In this document: positions 1 through 6,540 of the stretch, one piece after another
How positions within the stretch are numbered: position 1 is the stretch's first letter
Layout: each line of letters starts with the position of its first letter
NCBI GenBank assembly: GCA_017558825.1
Contig: JAFYTO010000003.1
Span: 1-64,000, forward strand
Reading direction: 5' to 3'
Origin: Clostridia bacterium
GTDB taxonomy: Bacteria > Bacillota > Clostridia > Christensenellales > Borkfalkiaceae
Length of the DNA stretch: 64,000 nt
Program-made: the position numbers and the translations under genes
Notes under the pieces: model-generated
Told to the model about the DNA's origin: nothing
Seen by the model: the letters and a program-made list of their open reading frames with translations, nothing else
Database searches by the model: none

Positions 1-22
1 GCGAAAGCAGTTATATAACCAT

Positions 23-138
23 TGCGGTGACGATAGCGTTGAGGTCCCACCTGTTCTCATTCCGAACACAGAAGTTAAGCTCAATTGCGCTAAAAGTACT
101 TGGCTGGACACGGCCTGGGAGGATAGGGAGTTGCCGCA
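23..138 (+). rRNA. rrf: 5S ribosomal RNA
   Basis: The stretch folds as a 5S rRNA of about 116 nt: the 5' end TGCGG pairs with the 3' end CCGCA, and the conserved internal segments GGTCCCACCTG, TTCCGAACACAGAAGTTAAGC and the GGGAGGATAGG-like arm are in the right order. The ends were set by the terminal helix and may be off by one or two bases. It lies 9 nt upstream of a tRNA gene, so it is probably the 3' part of an rRNA operon whose 16S and 23S genes lie left of the window. Confidence 0.93.
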
Positions 139-147
139 TTTCATTAT

Positions 148-222
148 TCCTCGTTAGCTCAGCGGTAGAGCAATCGGCTGTTAACCGATGGGTCGCAAGT
201 TCAAATCTTGCACGGGGAGCCA
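148..222 (+). tRNA. tRNA-Asn (GTT)
   Basis: This is a cloverleaf of 75 nt including an encoded CCA. The acceptor arm TCCTCGT (148-154) pairs with ACGGGGA (212-218), with one G-T wobble. The anticodon stem ATCGG/CCGAT carries loop CTGTTAA, so the anticodon is GTT (180-182), reading Asn codons. The T arm contains the usual TTCAAAT. It follows the 5S gene by 9 nt and is followed at once by a terminator, so it is the last gene of the rRNA transcript. Confidence 0.96.
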
Positions 223-252
223 AAAAGACTTGTGTAAACAAGTCTTTTTTTT
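223..252 (+). terminator. Terminator of the rRNA/tRNA transcript
   Basis: AAAGACTTG pairs with CAAGTCTTT around a TGTAA loop and is followed by a run of T. It sits directly after the CCA of tRNA-Asn. A closely similar hairpin recurs at 3273-3305. Confidence 0.9.
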
Positions 253-255
253 ATA

Positions 256-420
256 TCAAATTCGCAAGAATTTGATTATAATTCGAGCCAAAGGCGAGTT
301 ATCATGTTGCGTTAGCAATTATCATTTTAGCGTTAGCGAATTTGAATTATAACTCACTAACGTTCGCATGATAACGCCTAACGGTGCATTATAATTCGTT
401 TCACTCACATGATAGCAACT
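256..420. repeat. Degenerate A/T-rich repeat tract downstream of rRNA operon
   Basis: The non-coding tract is built from imperfect repeated units such as ATTATAATTCG, CGAGTTATCAT, TTGCGTTAGCAATTATCA and GAATTATAACTC, several in inverted orientation. One example is ATAATTCG-N9-CGAGTTAT, with one mismatch. No reading frame or known RNA family was recognised. It may be a decayed intergenic repeat family; its function is unknown. Confidence 0.5.
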
Positions 421-424
421 ATCG

Positions 425-453
425 TTGCGTTTTTTGTTTTCGTATGATATAAT
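425..453 (+). promoter_or_regulatory. Sigma-A type promoter, possibly leaderless
   Basis: The -35 TTGCGT (425-430) and -10 TATAAT (448-453) are separated by 17 bp. The ATG of the next gene begins at 460, six bases after the -10 box, so the predicted transcript starts at or next to the start codon. No Shine-Dalgarno sequence could fit. Confidence 0.7.
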
Positions 454-459
454 TTGTTT

Positions 460-807
460 ATGAAGGAAAATAAGTTGTTAACAATATCGCAAGAATTTGC
501 AGTAGATATAATAAAAATATCACAAGAACTAAAACGTAAAAAAGAGCATGTTTTAAGCGACCAAATTAAACGTTCAGGCACAAGCATTAGCGCTAATATA
601 GCGGAGGGGAATAATCCGCAAAGCCGAGCCGATATGATTTCGAAATTTGAAATAGCCTTAAAGGAAGCGAGCGAAACTGAAAACTGGTTGACTGTATTAA
701 AAGATGCGGAACTTATAACAGCCGAGGCTTTTCAATTATTGTATAAAAAAGTCGTTAAAATTAAAATTTTACTCATCAAATCAATTAAAACATTAAAAAG
801 CAAGTAA
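460..807 (+). CDS. Four-helix bundle protein (23S rRNA intervening-sequence family)
   Basis: This 115-residue protein belongs to the small four-helix-bundle family first seen inside intervening sequences of 23S rRNA genes and now known as free genes in many bacteria. The family's molecular role is not established. The typical core is visible: the ISQEFAVDIIKISQ helix, then RSGTSISANIAEG near residues 43-55, a helix ending in KFEIALKEASETENWL, and a last Lys-rich helix. ATG at 460 was preferred over TTG at 454 because only the ATG lies where transcription from the 425-453 promoter should begin. The gene sits just outside an rRNA operon, which fits the family's history, but it is not inside the 23S gene as far as the window shows. 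Confidence 0.85.
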   Translation: MKENKLLTISQEFAVDIIKISQELKRKKEHVLSDQIKRSGTSISANIAEGNNPQSRADMISKFEIALKEASETENWLTVLKDAELITAEAFQLLYKKVVKIKILLIKSIKTLKSK

Positions 808-853
808 AAAAGAAGACCTATAATAGCAAAAGTGCTACTATATGTCTTTTTTT
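807..853. terminator. Bidirectional terminator between convergent genes
   Basis: AAGAC, TATA and TAGCA segments pair with TGCTA, TATA and GTCTT around an AAAG loop. A-rich and T-rich flanks allow termination in both directions. It serves the four-helix-bundle gene (+) and the XRE gene (-), which converge here. Confidence 0.75.
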
Positions 854-1040
854 AATCTTCTAATTCTAAAATATAATCGGTCGAAACTTTGTAAAATCTT
901 GAAAGTTTAATTAAAACGTCAATAGGTAATTGGCGTTTTTCATTTTCGTACTGCGAGTAAGTGTTTTGCTTAATATTTAAATATTCTGCAATTTGACTTT
1001 GTGTAAAATTGTTTTCTTCTCTTAAGTCTTTTAATTTCAT
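852..1040 (-). CDS. XRE-family HTH repressor (62 aa)
   Basis: This small DNA-binding protein is almost entirely one helix-turn-helix domain. Residues 13-36 read TQSQIAEYLNIKQNTYSQYE and following, the classical XRE motif. The start is taken as ATG at 1040 (MKLKDLREENN), the normal N-terminus of this family; an upstream in-frame ATG at 1088 would add 16 residues unlike the family and run into the operator. It is transcribed away from the Cys-rich gene and shares with it a control region bearing two palindromes, so it very likely represses both itself and the rightward island genes. A -10 box TATAAT (1052-1047, minus strand) ends six bases before the ATG, again implying a leaderless mRNA. Confidence 0.88.
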   Translation of the reverse strand: MKLKDLREENNFTQSQIAEYLNIKQNTYSQYENEKRQLPIDVLIKLSRFYKVSTDYILELED

Positions 1041-1046
1041 ATAAAT

Positions 1047-1101
1047 ATTATATGATATCTCGTGTTGAGATATTGACATATATCTCAAATTGTGATATAA
1101 T
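1047..1101. promoter_or_regulatory. Divergent promoters with twin XRE operators
   Basis: The rightward promoter has TTGACA (1073-1078), a 17-bp spacer and TATAAT (1096-1101). The leftward -10 is TATAAT on the minus strand (1052-1047). Two palindromes overlap these elements: ATATCTC-N5-GAGATAT (1055-1073) and ATATCTC-N5-GTGATAT (1080-1098), with centres 25 bp apart. The first covers the leftward promoter and touches the rightward -35; the second covers the rightward spacer and -10. This is the expected layout for an autoregulated repressor switch. Confidence 0.75.
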
Positions 1102-1146
1102 TCTTAAAGATAGTGAGAGTCACTTAAAAACAAAGGAGAAAATGCG

Positions 1147-1323
1147 ATGTGTCCATATTATGACAAGGATAGAAAAATTTGCAAAATTTACAAAACAACA
1201 CAAAACGATTATAACGAAAGAGCATATTGTCAAGAATGTTCTTATTCCTATACGGATTGCCCGAATTATAAGCAATTATGTAGAACATATAACGACAATC
1301 CACCTCCGCCTTACAAATTTTAA
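1147..1323 (+). CDS. Small Cys-rich protein (58 aa), unknown
   Basis: The product begins MCPYYDKDRKICKIYK, ends in NPPPPYKF and contains six Cys residues (positions about 2, 12, 28, 31, 38 and 45), one pair as CQEC, with many Tyr and Lys. The arrangement could bind a metal or form a small knuckle, but no family was recognised. The start is supported by GGAG at 1135-1138, eight bases upstream of ATG 1147; the ATG at 1142 is too close and opens another frame that would run into the next gene. It is the first gene of the rightward transcript controlled by the XRE operators, directly ahead of a 349-aa unknown protein with which it is probably co-transcribed. Confidence 0.72.
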   Translation: MCPYYDKDRKICKIYKTTQNDYNERAYCQECSYSYTDCPNYKQLCRTYNDNPPPPYKF

Positions 1324-1340
1324 AATTAAGGAGAAAGATA

Positions 1341-2390
1341 ATGTCAAGAGTACAATTAACGAAAAAAGAAGCAATCGAAAAAATTGATGCAATTCTTGAA
1401 AAAGAATTTGCGTGGTGTGTAAGCGAAACGTATAATGATTTAATTAAAACAGTAAACGAAAATGCCCGAGCAGGAAAGAAAAAATTAAAAGGCTCTCTTG
1501 TTGTAGGATTTAATCCAAAATACAAAGACAGTGAAGATATTCGTTTTGACATAGCAAGTAAGGACGTTGTTCATTTATGGATTGCAACGTTAGGTGGGAA
1601 AAGAGCGAGCTTAAAGAAGATTGAAAAATTTACTGATAAATACGACCTTTTCGCTTGGGATTATGAAGACTATTATACATTTGCGTTTAAGTTATTTAGT
1701 GATAGTTTGTTTGGTGGAATGACAAAGACGGGAAAAATGTTTGCCCAGCAACTAAACGCCTTGCTTGTCGGTACGGGAATGAAACTATCATTTAAATCTG
1801 ACGTATTGGTTTCAAGGTGTAGAATTAATTACGTTTGCAAAATCCCTGACGGATATAAACCAAAACAAGAATTAAGCTCTGAAAATATAAATAATAAAGA
1901 AAGCGATATAGATGAAGTTGCTGACGTTTATCATAAATTAGCAAAAATCTTTGAAAAACTTCTTATGACCTATTGTAATAATGTATCATCTGAAGTTTCA
2001 GAAGAGAATATAGTTTATGTAAAAGGCGTCCTAAATGATGTAAAGTTGGGAGGTTTAGAAACACCTAACAAACCGATATCAGTATCGTTTTCTTGTAATA
2101 ATGAGGATGGAACAAATTATGCATGTGCAATTTGTGCTACAATAGGGAAGAAGCCAAACGTGACATCAGATGAGTTTGAAAGTAAGTTGCAAAATATTTC
2201 TCTAACTTTTGACGCGTTTGGTTTTGAACAAGTAAAAATATCAGGGAAAAGTATAATATTTGGTACCAGTGCAGTTTATGATTTTTCTCAAGAAGATGTT
2301 GCAAAAAAGATTCAGGATAGATTGGCGGCTATTAGAGCGACAGTAATGCTTGATAATGTAAAAGATTTTATTGAGCAAATATTAGATTAA
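1341..2390 (+). CDS. Hypothetical protein, two-domain, 349 aa
   Basis: I do not recognise this protein. It appears to have an N-terminal part (about 1-175) rich in aromatic residues, including LFAWDYEDYYTFAFKLF near residue 105. A polar Asn/Glu/Ser linker follows at about 176-195. The C-terminal part (about 196-349) has alternating beta-like stretches and ends in an acidic helix. No signal peptide or membrane segment is seen. The start follows an AAGGAG site. It lies 17 bp after the Cys-rich gene and 18 bp before another unknown gene, so the three probably form one operon under the XRE switch. Such gene sets are typical of phage-derived or mobile-island cargo, but nothing here proves that. 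Confidence 0.75.
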   Translation: MSRVQLTKKEAIEKIDAILEKEFAWCVSETYNDLIKTVNENARAGKKKLKGSLVVGFNPKYKDSEDIRFDIASKDVVHLWIATLGGKRASLKKIEKFTDKYDLFAWDYEDYYTFAFKLFSDSLFGGMTKTGKMFAQQLNALLVGTGMKLSFKSDVLVSRCRINYVCKIPDGYKPKQELSSENINNKESDIDEVADVYHKLAKIFEKLLMTYCNNVSSEVSEENIVYVKGVLNDVKLGGLETPNKPISVSFSCNNEDGTNYACAICATIGKKPNVTSDEFESKLQNISLTFDAFGFEQVKISGKSIIFGTSAVYDFSQEDVAKKIQDRLAAIRATVMLDNVKDFIEQILD

Positions 2391-2408
2391 ACAAAAAGGT
2401 TCACACTA

Positions 2409-2672
2409 ATGAAATTTGAAGAAGTTTTATCAAAAGATTTTGAAATAAAAAATGGGAAAATTTATATAAGAAACGGTGATTATACTTGGTTTGATGCAAG
2501 AAGATTTGGATTTGGAGAGCCTATAGAGTATTATATTGATGGACCTGGAGTATACAGTAGATATTTTATCAAACAAGATGCATATAAAGATTGGTATATA
2601 TATGATAATTATATGCCAATAAAAAAACTAAAGCATTTAGGCGAAGAAAATTGGAATTCATGGTTTTATTAA
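2409..2672 (+). CDS. Hypothetical protein, 87 aa
   Basis: This is an unrecognised small soluble protein, very rich in aromatic residues (Tyr, Trp, Phe about one fifth of the chain), with segments such as GDYTWFDARRFGFGEP and DWYIYDNYM. No transmembrane helix or Cys motif is present. It starts 18 bp after the 349-aa unknown gene and has only a weak upstream ribosome site. Its place at the end of the XRE-controlled operon suggests it is co-expressed with that gene. Confidence 0.6.
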   Translation: MKFEEVLSKDFEIKNGKIYIRNGDYTWFDARRFGFGEPIEYYIDGPGVYSRYFIKQDAYKDWYIYDNYMPIKKLKHLGEENWNSWFY

Positions 2673-2693
2673 ACAAAATTGAAATGGCGTTAA

Positions 2694-3223
2694 ACAGGAA
2701 AAATAATAGCAAAAAATAAATTTTATTGTCTAGCAAAGGATGCTTGCCGTGCGGTAGTTTTGAATAATACTATACCAACTTGTTCATCTGTTTCAGAATT
2801 TGATGATGCGATGTTGGTTGAATTTATCGAAAATACTAAGCTACTTGTAAATACTTTAGGCTATAAAGTTTTTGATAAAGTGGAATTGAAAAACATAGAC
2901 CATGCTAATGATGAGATTTTTTATATTAACGCGGCAAGGGGGCAGATGCTAAAGGATTAATCGTATCGGATGGCTTTATGGTTATGAAAGGTTCTAGAGT
3001 GGCGTATGACGTTACTCAAAGTGCTGCAGATTGGATAAAAAATATAAGGAATAAGCTAATAGAAAAAGGGATAATTGATCAAAACTTTATATTTAATTCG
3101 GATTATATCTTTACTAGTCCATCTGTATCAGCCGCTGTTGTTATGGGTAGAAATGCGAATGGAAGAACGGAGTGGCGAAATAGTAAAGGGAAGTCTATAA
3201 AAGATATTGAAGAAAGATTATAA
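2694..3223 (+). pseudogene. Remnant of GIY-YIG nuclease family protein with C-terminal DUF4357
   Basis: Two overlapping frames together encode the C-terminal half of a GIY-YIG/DUF4357 protein. The first reads VVLNNTIPTCSSVSEFD and continues through the ILVNTLG-like segment. The second resumes as GADAKGLIVSDGFMVMKGS and ends with the DUF4357 signature SPSVSAAVVMGRNANGRTEW. The switch occurs at a run of five G (2937-2943): one additional G would restore a continuous frame. Upstream, the reading frame meets TAA at 2691 and the N-terminal GIY-YIG nuclease region is absent, so the gene is both truncated and frameshifted. The family is common in restriction-modification and mobile-island contexts. 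Confidence 0.8.
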
Positions 3224-3272
3224 ACAAAAAATAGCTCTATTTAAGATGACAGCTATTTTGTAAGTGAAAGAC

Positions 3273-3305
3273 AAAAAAGACTTACACACGTAAGTCTTTT
3301 TTTAT
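3273..3305. terminator. Terminator at right end of the accessory island
   Basis: AAAAGACTTAC pairs with GTAAGTCTTTT around ACAC, with A and T runs on both sides. Stem and downstream bases resemble the tRNA-Asn terminator at 223-252. Confidence 0.85.
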
Positions 3306-3348
3306 GTTAAATTCTCAAATTTTAATTGTGCGTTATTATTAAACAACA

Positions 3349-3377
3349 TTGACAATAAAAGTTGTTTTTGATATAAT
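3349..3377 (+). promoter_or_regulatory. Sigma-A promoter for the aldolase/MBL pair
   Basis: TTGACA (3349-3354), a 17-bp spacer and TATAAT (3372-3377) give a full consensus. It lies about 70 bp upstream of the aldolase gene. Confidence 0.85.
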
Positions 3378-3450
3378 TAAAAACAAAAAAACAACAAGTC
3401 AAACTGGTAAAAAAGGCGTTTTTTATTAAAAAATGCTTGGGAGATATAAA

Positions 3451-4089
3451 ATGAGAAGTGACGTTATAAAACAAATTGAACAAAACAAAATAATAGCAAT
3501 AATGCGCGGTATTGAAACAGATGATGCAGTACGCGTTGCCGAAGCGTTATATAAGGGCGGAATTAAACTTGTTGAAGTTACTTTTAATCAAAGTGATAAA
3601 AATTCTTTTATTCAAACTGCTAACGCAATTAAAGCGATAAAAACGGCTATGGAAGGCAAAATGTGCGTAGGTGCAGGCACGGTTATTACAGTAGAGCAGT
3701 TACAACTTGCCCGCGATGCAGGTGCGGAATACATTATATCTCCTGATACTGACGAAGATATTATTAAAAAAACAGTTGAAATGGGCTTAGTTTCTATTCC
3801 GGGCGCATACACGGCAACGGAAGCAAAAAAAGCGTATAACGCAGGTGCGGATTTTGTTAAACTTTTCCCTTGCGCGTCAGTAAGTTACTTAAAAGCGCTT
3901 AAAGCACCACTTTCTCATATTAAATATTTAGCGGTAGGTGGCGTTGATTTAAGCAATGCTAAAGAATATATGCAAGCGGGAGCATCGGGCATTGGCGTTG
4001 GTAGTCTTTTAATTAACAAAGACTGGATAAATGCGGGCAAGTTTGATAAAATTACTGAAACTGCAACTGCACTTGCAAATCAATTATAG
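3451..4089 (+). CDS. KDPG/KHG aldolase family protein
   Basis: A class I aldolase of the Eda family (212 aa), a (beta/alpha)8 enzyme that cleaves 2-keto-3-deoxy-phosphogluconate or 4-hydroxy-2-oxoglutarate to pyruvate. The Schiff-base lysine is present (Lys137 in ADFVKLFP), as is the catalytic glutamate (Glu42 in VEVTFNQ). The position four residues after Glu42 is Asn46, whereas KDPG aldolases carry Arg there; the second paralogue in this window (55688-56269) keeps the Arg. This copy may therefore prefer another substrate. ATG 3451 was chosen because GGGAG lies seven bases ahead; ATG 3433 has no site. The gene precedes an MBL-fold hydrolase by 10 bp and probably forms an operon with it. Confidence 0.85.
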   Translation: MRSDVIKQIEQNKIIAIMRGIETDDAVRVAEALYKGGIKLVEVTFNQSDKNSFIQTANAIKAIKTAMEGKMCVGAGTVITVEQLQLARDAGAEYIISPDTDEDIIKKTVEMGLVSIPGAYTATEAKKAYNAGADFVKLFPCASVSYLKALKAPLSHIKYLAVGGVDLSNAKEYMQAGASGIGVGSLLINKDWINAGKFDKITETATALANQL

Positions 4090-4099
4090 GAAGATTATA

Positions 4100-4852
4100 A
4101 TGTTTGAAAGAAGGAAGATTGAAAACCCTTGGGAAGGGAAAATTGAGCCGTTTAAAATTATAGGAAACGTGTATTTTGTAGGCACTTTTCAAGCATCGGC
4201 ACATATTATTGACACGGGTGACGGTCTAATTTTTATAGACCCTGGTTATAGCAACACGCTGTATTTAATTGTTGACGGGATTTATAAACTTGGCTTTAAA
4301 CCAACGGATATTAAGTACATCATAAACACGCATTGGCACGGCGACCATACTGAAGCAACTGCCGCACTTAGAGACCTTTCTGGCGCAAAAACCTTACTTG
4401 GTAAAGATGACGTGGAAAAGGCGAAAAAGCACTTTATTCCCGACATTTTAGTTGGAGATGGCTATACTCTTACCCTTGGTAATACCACCGTTGAATTTAT
4501 GGAAACGCCAGGGCATACTAAGGGAACAATTTCTTTCTTTTTTAACACGGTTGAAAACGGAAAGATTTACCGTGTTGGAATGTTTGGTGGAGCTGGCGCA
4601 AACACAATGCAGAAAGAAAGATTTGATTTTGAAGGGTGTAGGGAGGCTTACCGTAATTCACTACACAGGCTAATGAAAGAAAAAGTAGACGTGTTTATAG
4701 GTAACCACACTTGGAATAACGACACGTTTAATAAGGCAAAAGTCTTAAAAGAAACGGGTGTAAACTTGTTTATTGACGATAAACTTTTTATCAAGTTTTT
4801 AACCTTTTGCGAAAGTCGCCTTGACGAAGTAATTAAAGCTGATAGCAATTAA
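4100..4852 (+). CDS. MBL-fold metallo-hydrolase
   Basis: This cytoplasmic metallo-beta-lactamase-fold protein of 250 aa has the zinc motif HWHGDH (about residue 80), a second-shell His in ETPGHTKGT and a late His in IGNHTWNND. The start MFERRKIENPWEG follows AGGAAG. The family contains lactonases, thioesterases and other hydrolases, and the exact substrate cannot be read from sequence. Its coupling to an aldolase lacking the phosphate-site Arg suggests a lactone or ester upstream of that aldolase, which is inference only. Confidence 0.85.
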   Translation: MFERRKIENPWEGKIEPFKIIGNVYFVGTFQASAHIIDTGDGLIFIDPGYSNTLYLIVDGIYKLGFKPTDIKYIINTHWHGDHTEATAALRDLSGAKTLLGKDDVEKAKKHFIPDILVGDGYTLTLGNTTVEFMETPGHTKGTISFFFNTVENGKIYRVGMFGGAGANTMQKERFDFEGCREAYRNSLHRLMKEKVDVFIGNHTWNNDTFNKAKVLKETGVNLFIDDKLFIKFLTFCESRLDEVIKADSN

Positions 4853-4934
4853 AATAGCATATAAAAAGAGTTGTTAATCGTCTTAATTTTAGATAAAAAA
4901 ACATTTAAATATTAAAAATAGTGTTTCAAATACA

Positions 4935-4968
4935 AAAAAGCCTTGCCGTACAGAGCAAGGTTTTTTTG
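4935..4968 (+). terminator. Terminator after the aldolase/MBL operon
   Basis: CCTTGC pairs with GCAAGG, with flanking A and T runs (AAAAAG and TTTTTTT). The rest of the 4853-5155 gap is A/T-rich without a recognisable gene. Confidence 0.85.
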
Positions 4969-5155
4969 CTGTTCAAAACAATTTTTTAATTGTGTAAAAT
5001 GTGTTAACAGATTTTGTTAATAGCTTAAAACTCGGTGAATAAATTCAATTTATGCAAAACTAAAAAATAGTAATTTTAAGTAAATTTTGACAAAAAAACA
5101 TATAAAAAAGAGGCAAAAACGGGGCTTTTTTAGCAATTTTATTAAAAAGTGGGGG

Positions 5156-5184
5156 TTGACAACGCAAAAATAAATTTGTATAAT
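5156..5184 (+). promoter_or_regulatory. Promoter of the surface-polysaccharide cluster
   Basis: TTGACA (5156-5161), a 17-bp spacer and TATAAT (5179-5184). The roughly 75-nt leader that follows contains an inverted repeat TACACT...AGTGTA that could fold before the first gene. No other strong promoter is evident until 29386, so this may drive much of the cluster. Confidence 0.85.
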
Positions 5185-5267
5185 ATATAATATTATACAC
5201 TTTAAAATGGGGATAGTATATGCTCTAAAATAGTGTAATCAAAAAAATTGGTGGTTGATGTATTGAT

Positions 5268-6473
5268 ATGAACATTCTCTTTCTTTCAATTTACGAAATA
5301 AAAGATTCAAATTCAAAATATATTTATGCGGATTTAATTAAGGAATTTGCTAGGCATAATCATAAGATTTTTGTTGTAACGCCAGTTACAAATGGTAAAG
5401 CGGAAGATTATGTTGATAATAATGGTGTTCATATTATTAGGGTTGAAAGTGGAACGATTCAAAAAACCAACAAAATAAAAAAAGCATTGAACTTAATGCT
5501 TTTTGACAATAAAGTTATAAACGCTGTTAATAAGTGCGCTAAAGGTGTTAAGTTTGACTTGATTTTTACAATGGTTGCTAACTTGTCGCTTTACAAAACC
5601 ACTAAATATTTTAAAAAGAAGCATAAGGCTTTAGTTTATATGTCTATAAAAGATATTCTTCCTCATAACGCTTTAGATATGGGAATGTTAACAAAAAAAG
5701 GGCTTTATGGTTTAATTTATCATTATTACAGAAGGCAAGAAATAGCGTACTATAAGCTAGTAGATAAAATTGGGTGTATGAGCGAGGCTAATTGTGAGTT
5801 TATAAGAAAGCTTAATCCATATTTACCTAAAGATAAGATTGAAGTGCAATATAATAGCATTGAACCTATAGACTTTAATTTAACGCAAGAAGACAAAGAG
5901 ACAATGCGTAAAAAATACGGAATTCCGCTTGACAAAAAAGTTTTTGTTTACGGCGGGAATTTAGGAAAGCCTCAAGGTATTCCGTTTATTATCAACTGCT
6001 TAAATGCAAATAAGGATAATAGGGACGTTTTCTTTTTGATTGTTGGTAGCGGAACTGAATATGGAAAGCTTGAAGAATTTTGCAACAATTCAAACTGTAG
6101 TAACGTAAAACTTATGAAAGCACTCCCACGTGAAGATTACGATAAGATGATAGGAGCGTGTGACGTTGGCTTAATTTTCCTTGACTATAGTTTTACCGTT
6201 CCCAATTTTCCATCAAGGTTACTTGCATATATGCAGGCAAAACTTCCGGTACTTGCTTGTACTGATATTAACACTGACGTTGGCAAGTTTATTGAAAGCA
6301 GGAATTTTGGTTGGTGGTGTGCAAGTAACAGCGTTGAAGATTTTAACAAATGCGTACAACTTGCATTAAATAGCGACTGTAAAGCGATGGGACAAGTTGG
6401 CTATGAGTGCATGCTAACTGAATTTTCAACTTTATCTAGTTATGAGGTTATTTTAAAAGGTTTAAACTTGTAA
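5268..6473 (+). CDS. Glycosyltransferase family 4
   Basis: This is a GT-B fold glycosyltransferase (401 aa) likely to act at the cytoplasmic face of the membrane in building the repeat unit. The N-terminal domain starts MNILFLSIYE and carries the usual GT4 acceptor region. In the C-terminal domain, VFVYGGNLGKPQG (about 226-238), a LPREDYDKMIGACDVGL helix and the PSRLLAYMQAKLPVL donor-site segment (about 314) are typical of WbuB/GT4 enzymes. The sugar is unknown. It is the first gene after the cluster promoter; its codon choice (frequent GACGTT and AACGTT junctions) matches the bulk of the window, unlike the next three genes. Confidence 0.88.
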   Translation: MNILFLSIYEIKDSNSKYIYADLIKEFARHNHKIFVVTPVTNGKAEDYVDNNGVHIIRVESGTIQKTNKIKKALNLMLFDNKVINAVNKCAKGVKFDLIFTMVANLSLYKTTKYFKKKHKALVYMSIKDILPHNALDMGMLTKKGLYGLIYHYYRRQEIAYYKLVDKIGCMSEANCEFIRKLNPYLPKDKIEVQYNSIEPIDFNLTQEDKETMRKKYGIPLDKKVFVYGGNLGKPQGIPFIINCLNANKDNRDVFFLIVGSGTEYGKLEEFCNNSNCSNVKLMKALPREDYDKMIGACDVGLIFLDYSFTVPNFPSRLLAYMQAKLPVLACTDINTDVGKFIESRNFGWWCASNSVEDFNKCVQLALNSDCKAMGQVGYECMLTEFSTLSSYEVILKGLNL

Positions 6474-6484
6474 GGAAGCGTTAT

Positions 6485-6535
6485 ATGAAAATATTAATGA
6501 TAAATTCCGTTTGTGGAATTAATCTATGGAGATAA
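6485..6535 (+). pseudogene. 16-codon stub of a deleted glycosyltransferase
   Basis: The short frame MKILMINSVCGINLWR begins exactly like GT4 enzymes whose N-terminus reads MKILMINSVCGI, then stops. It lies between two polysaccharide genes, and its last codons overlap the GGAG ribosome site used by the next gene. I read it as the leftover N-terminus of a transferase removed when the 6541-10000 module was inserted. It could also act as a coupled leader peptide. Confidence 0.55.
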
Positions 6536-6540
6536 ATTGT

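Noticed and set aside
460..807. Intervening sequence inside a 23S rRNA gene
   Set aside because: The protein family is known from such insertions, but here the gene lies downstream of the 5S and tRNA genes with its own promoter; no 23S sequence flanks it.
1052..1387. Overlapping 111-residue frame on the + strand covering the Cys-rich gene
   Set aside because: It begins in the operator/promoter region, runs into the following gene, lacks domain features, and the 58-codon frame has better ribosome-site spacing.
223..3305. Prophage or integrative element with integrase
   Set aside because: XRE and small unknown genes suggest mobile origin, but no integrase, structural gene or duplicated tRNA 3' end was seen.
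4990..5035. TTGTTAATAGCTTAAAAC as a second Rex box
   Set aside because: Only the left half matches the consensus, and it is over 120 bp from the nearest promoter, which drives polysaccharide genes.
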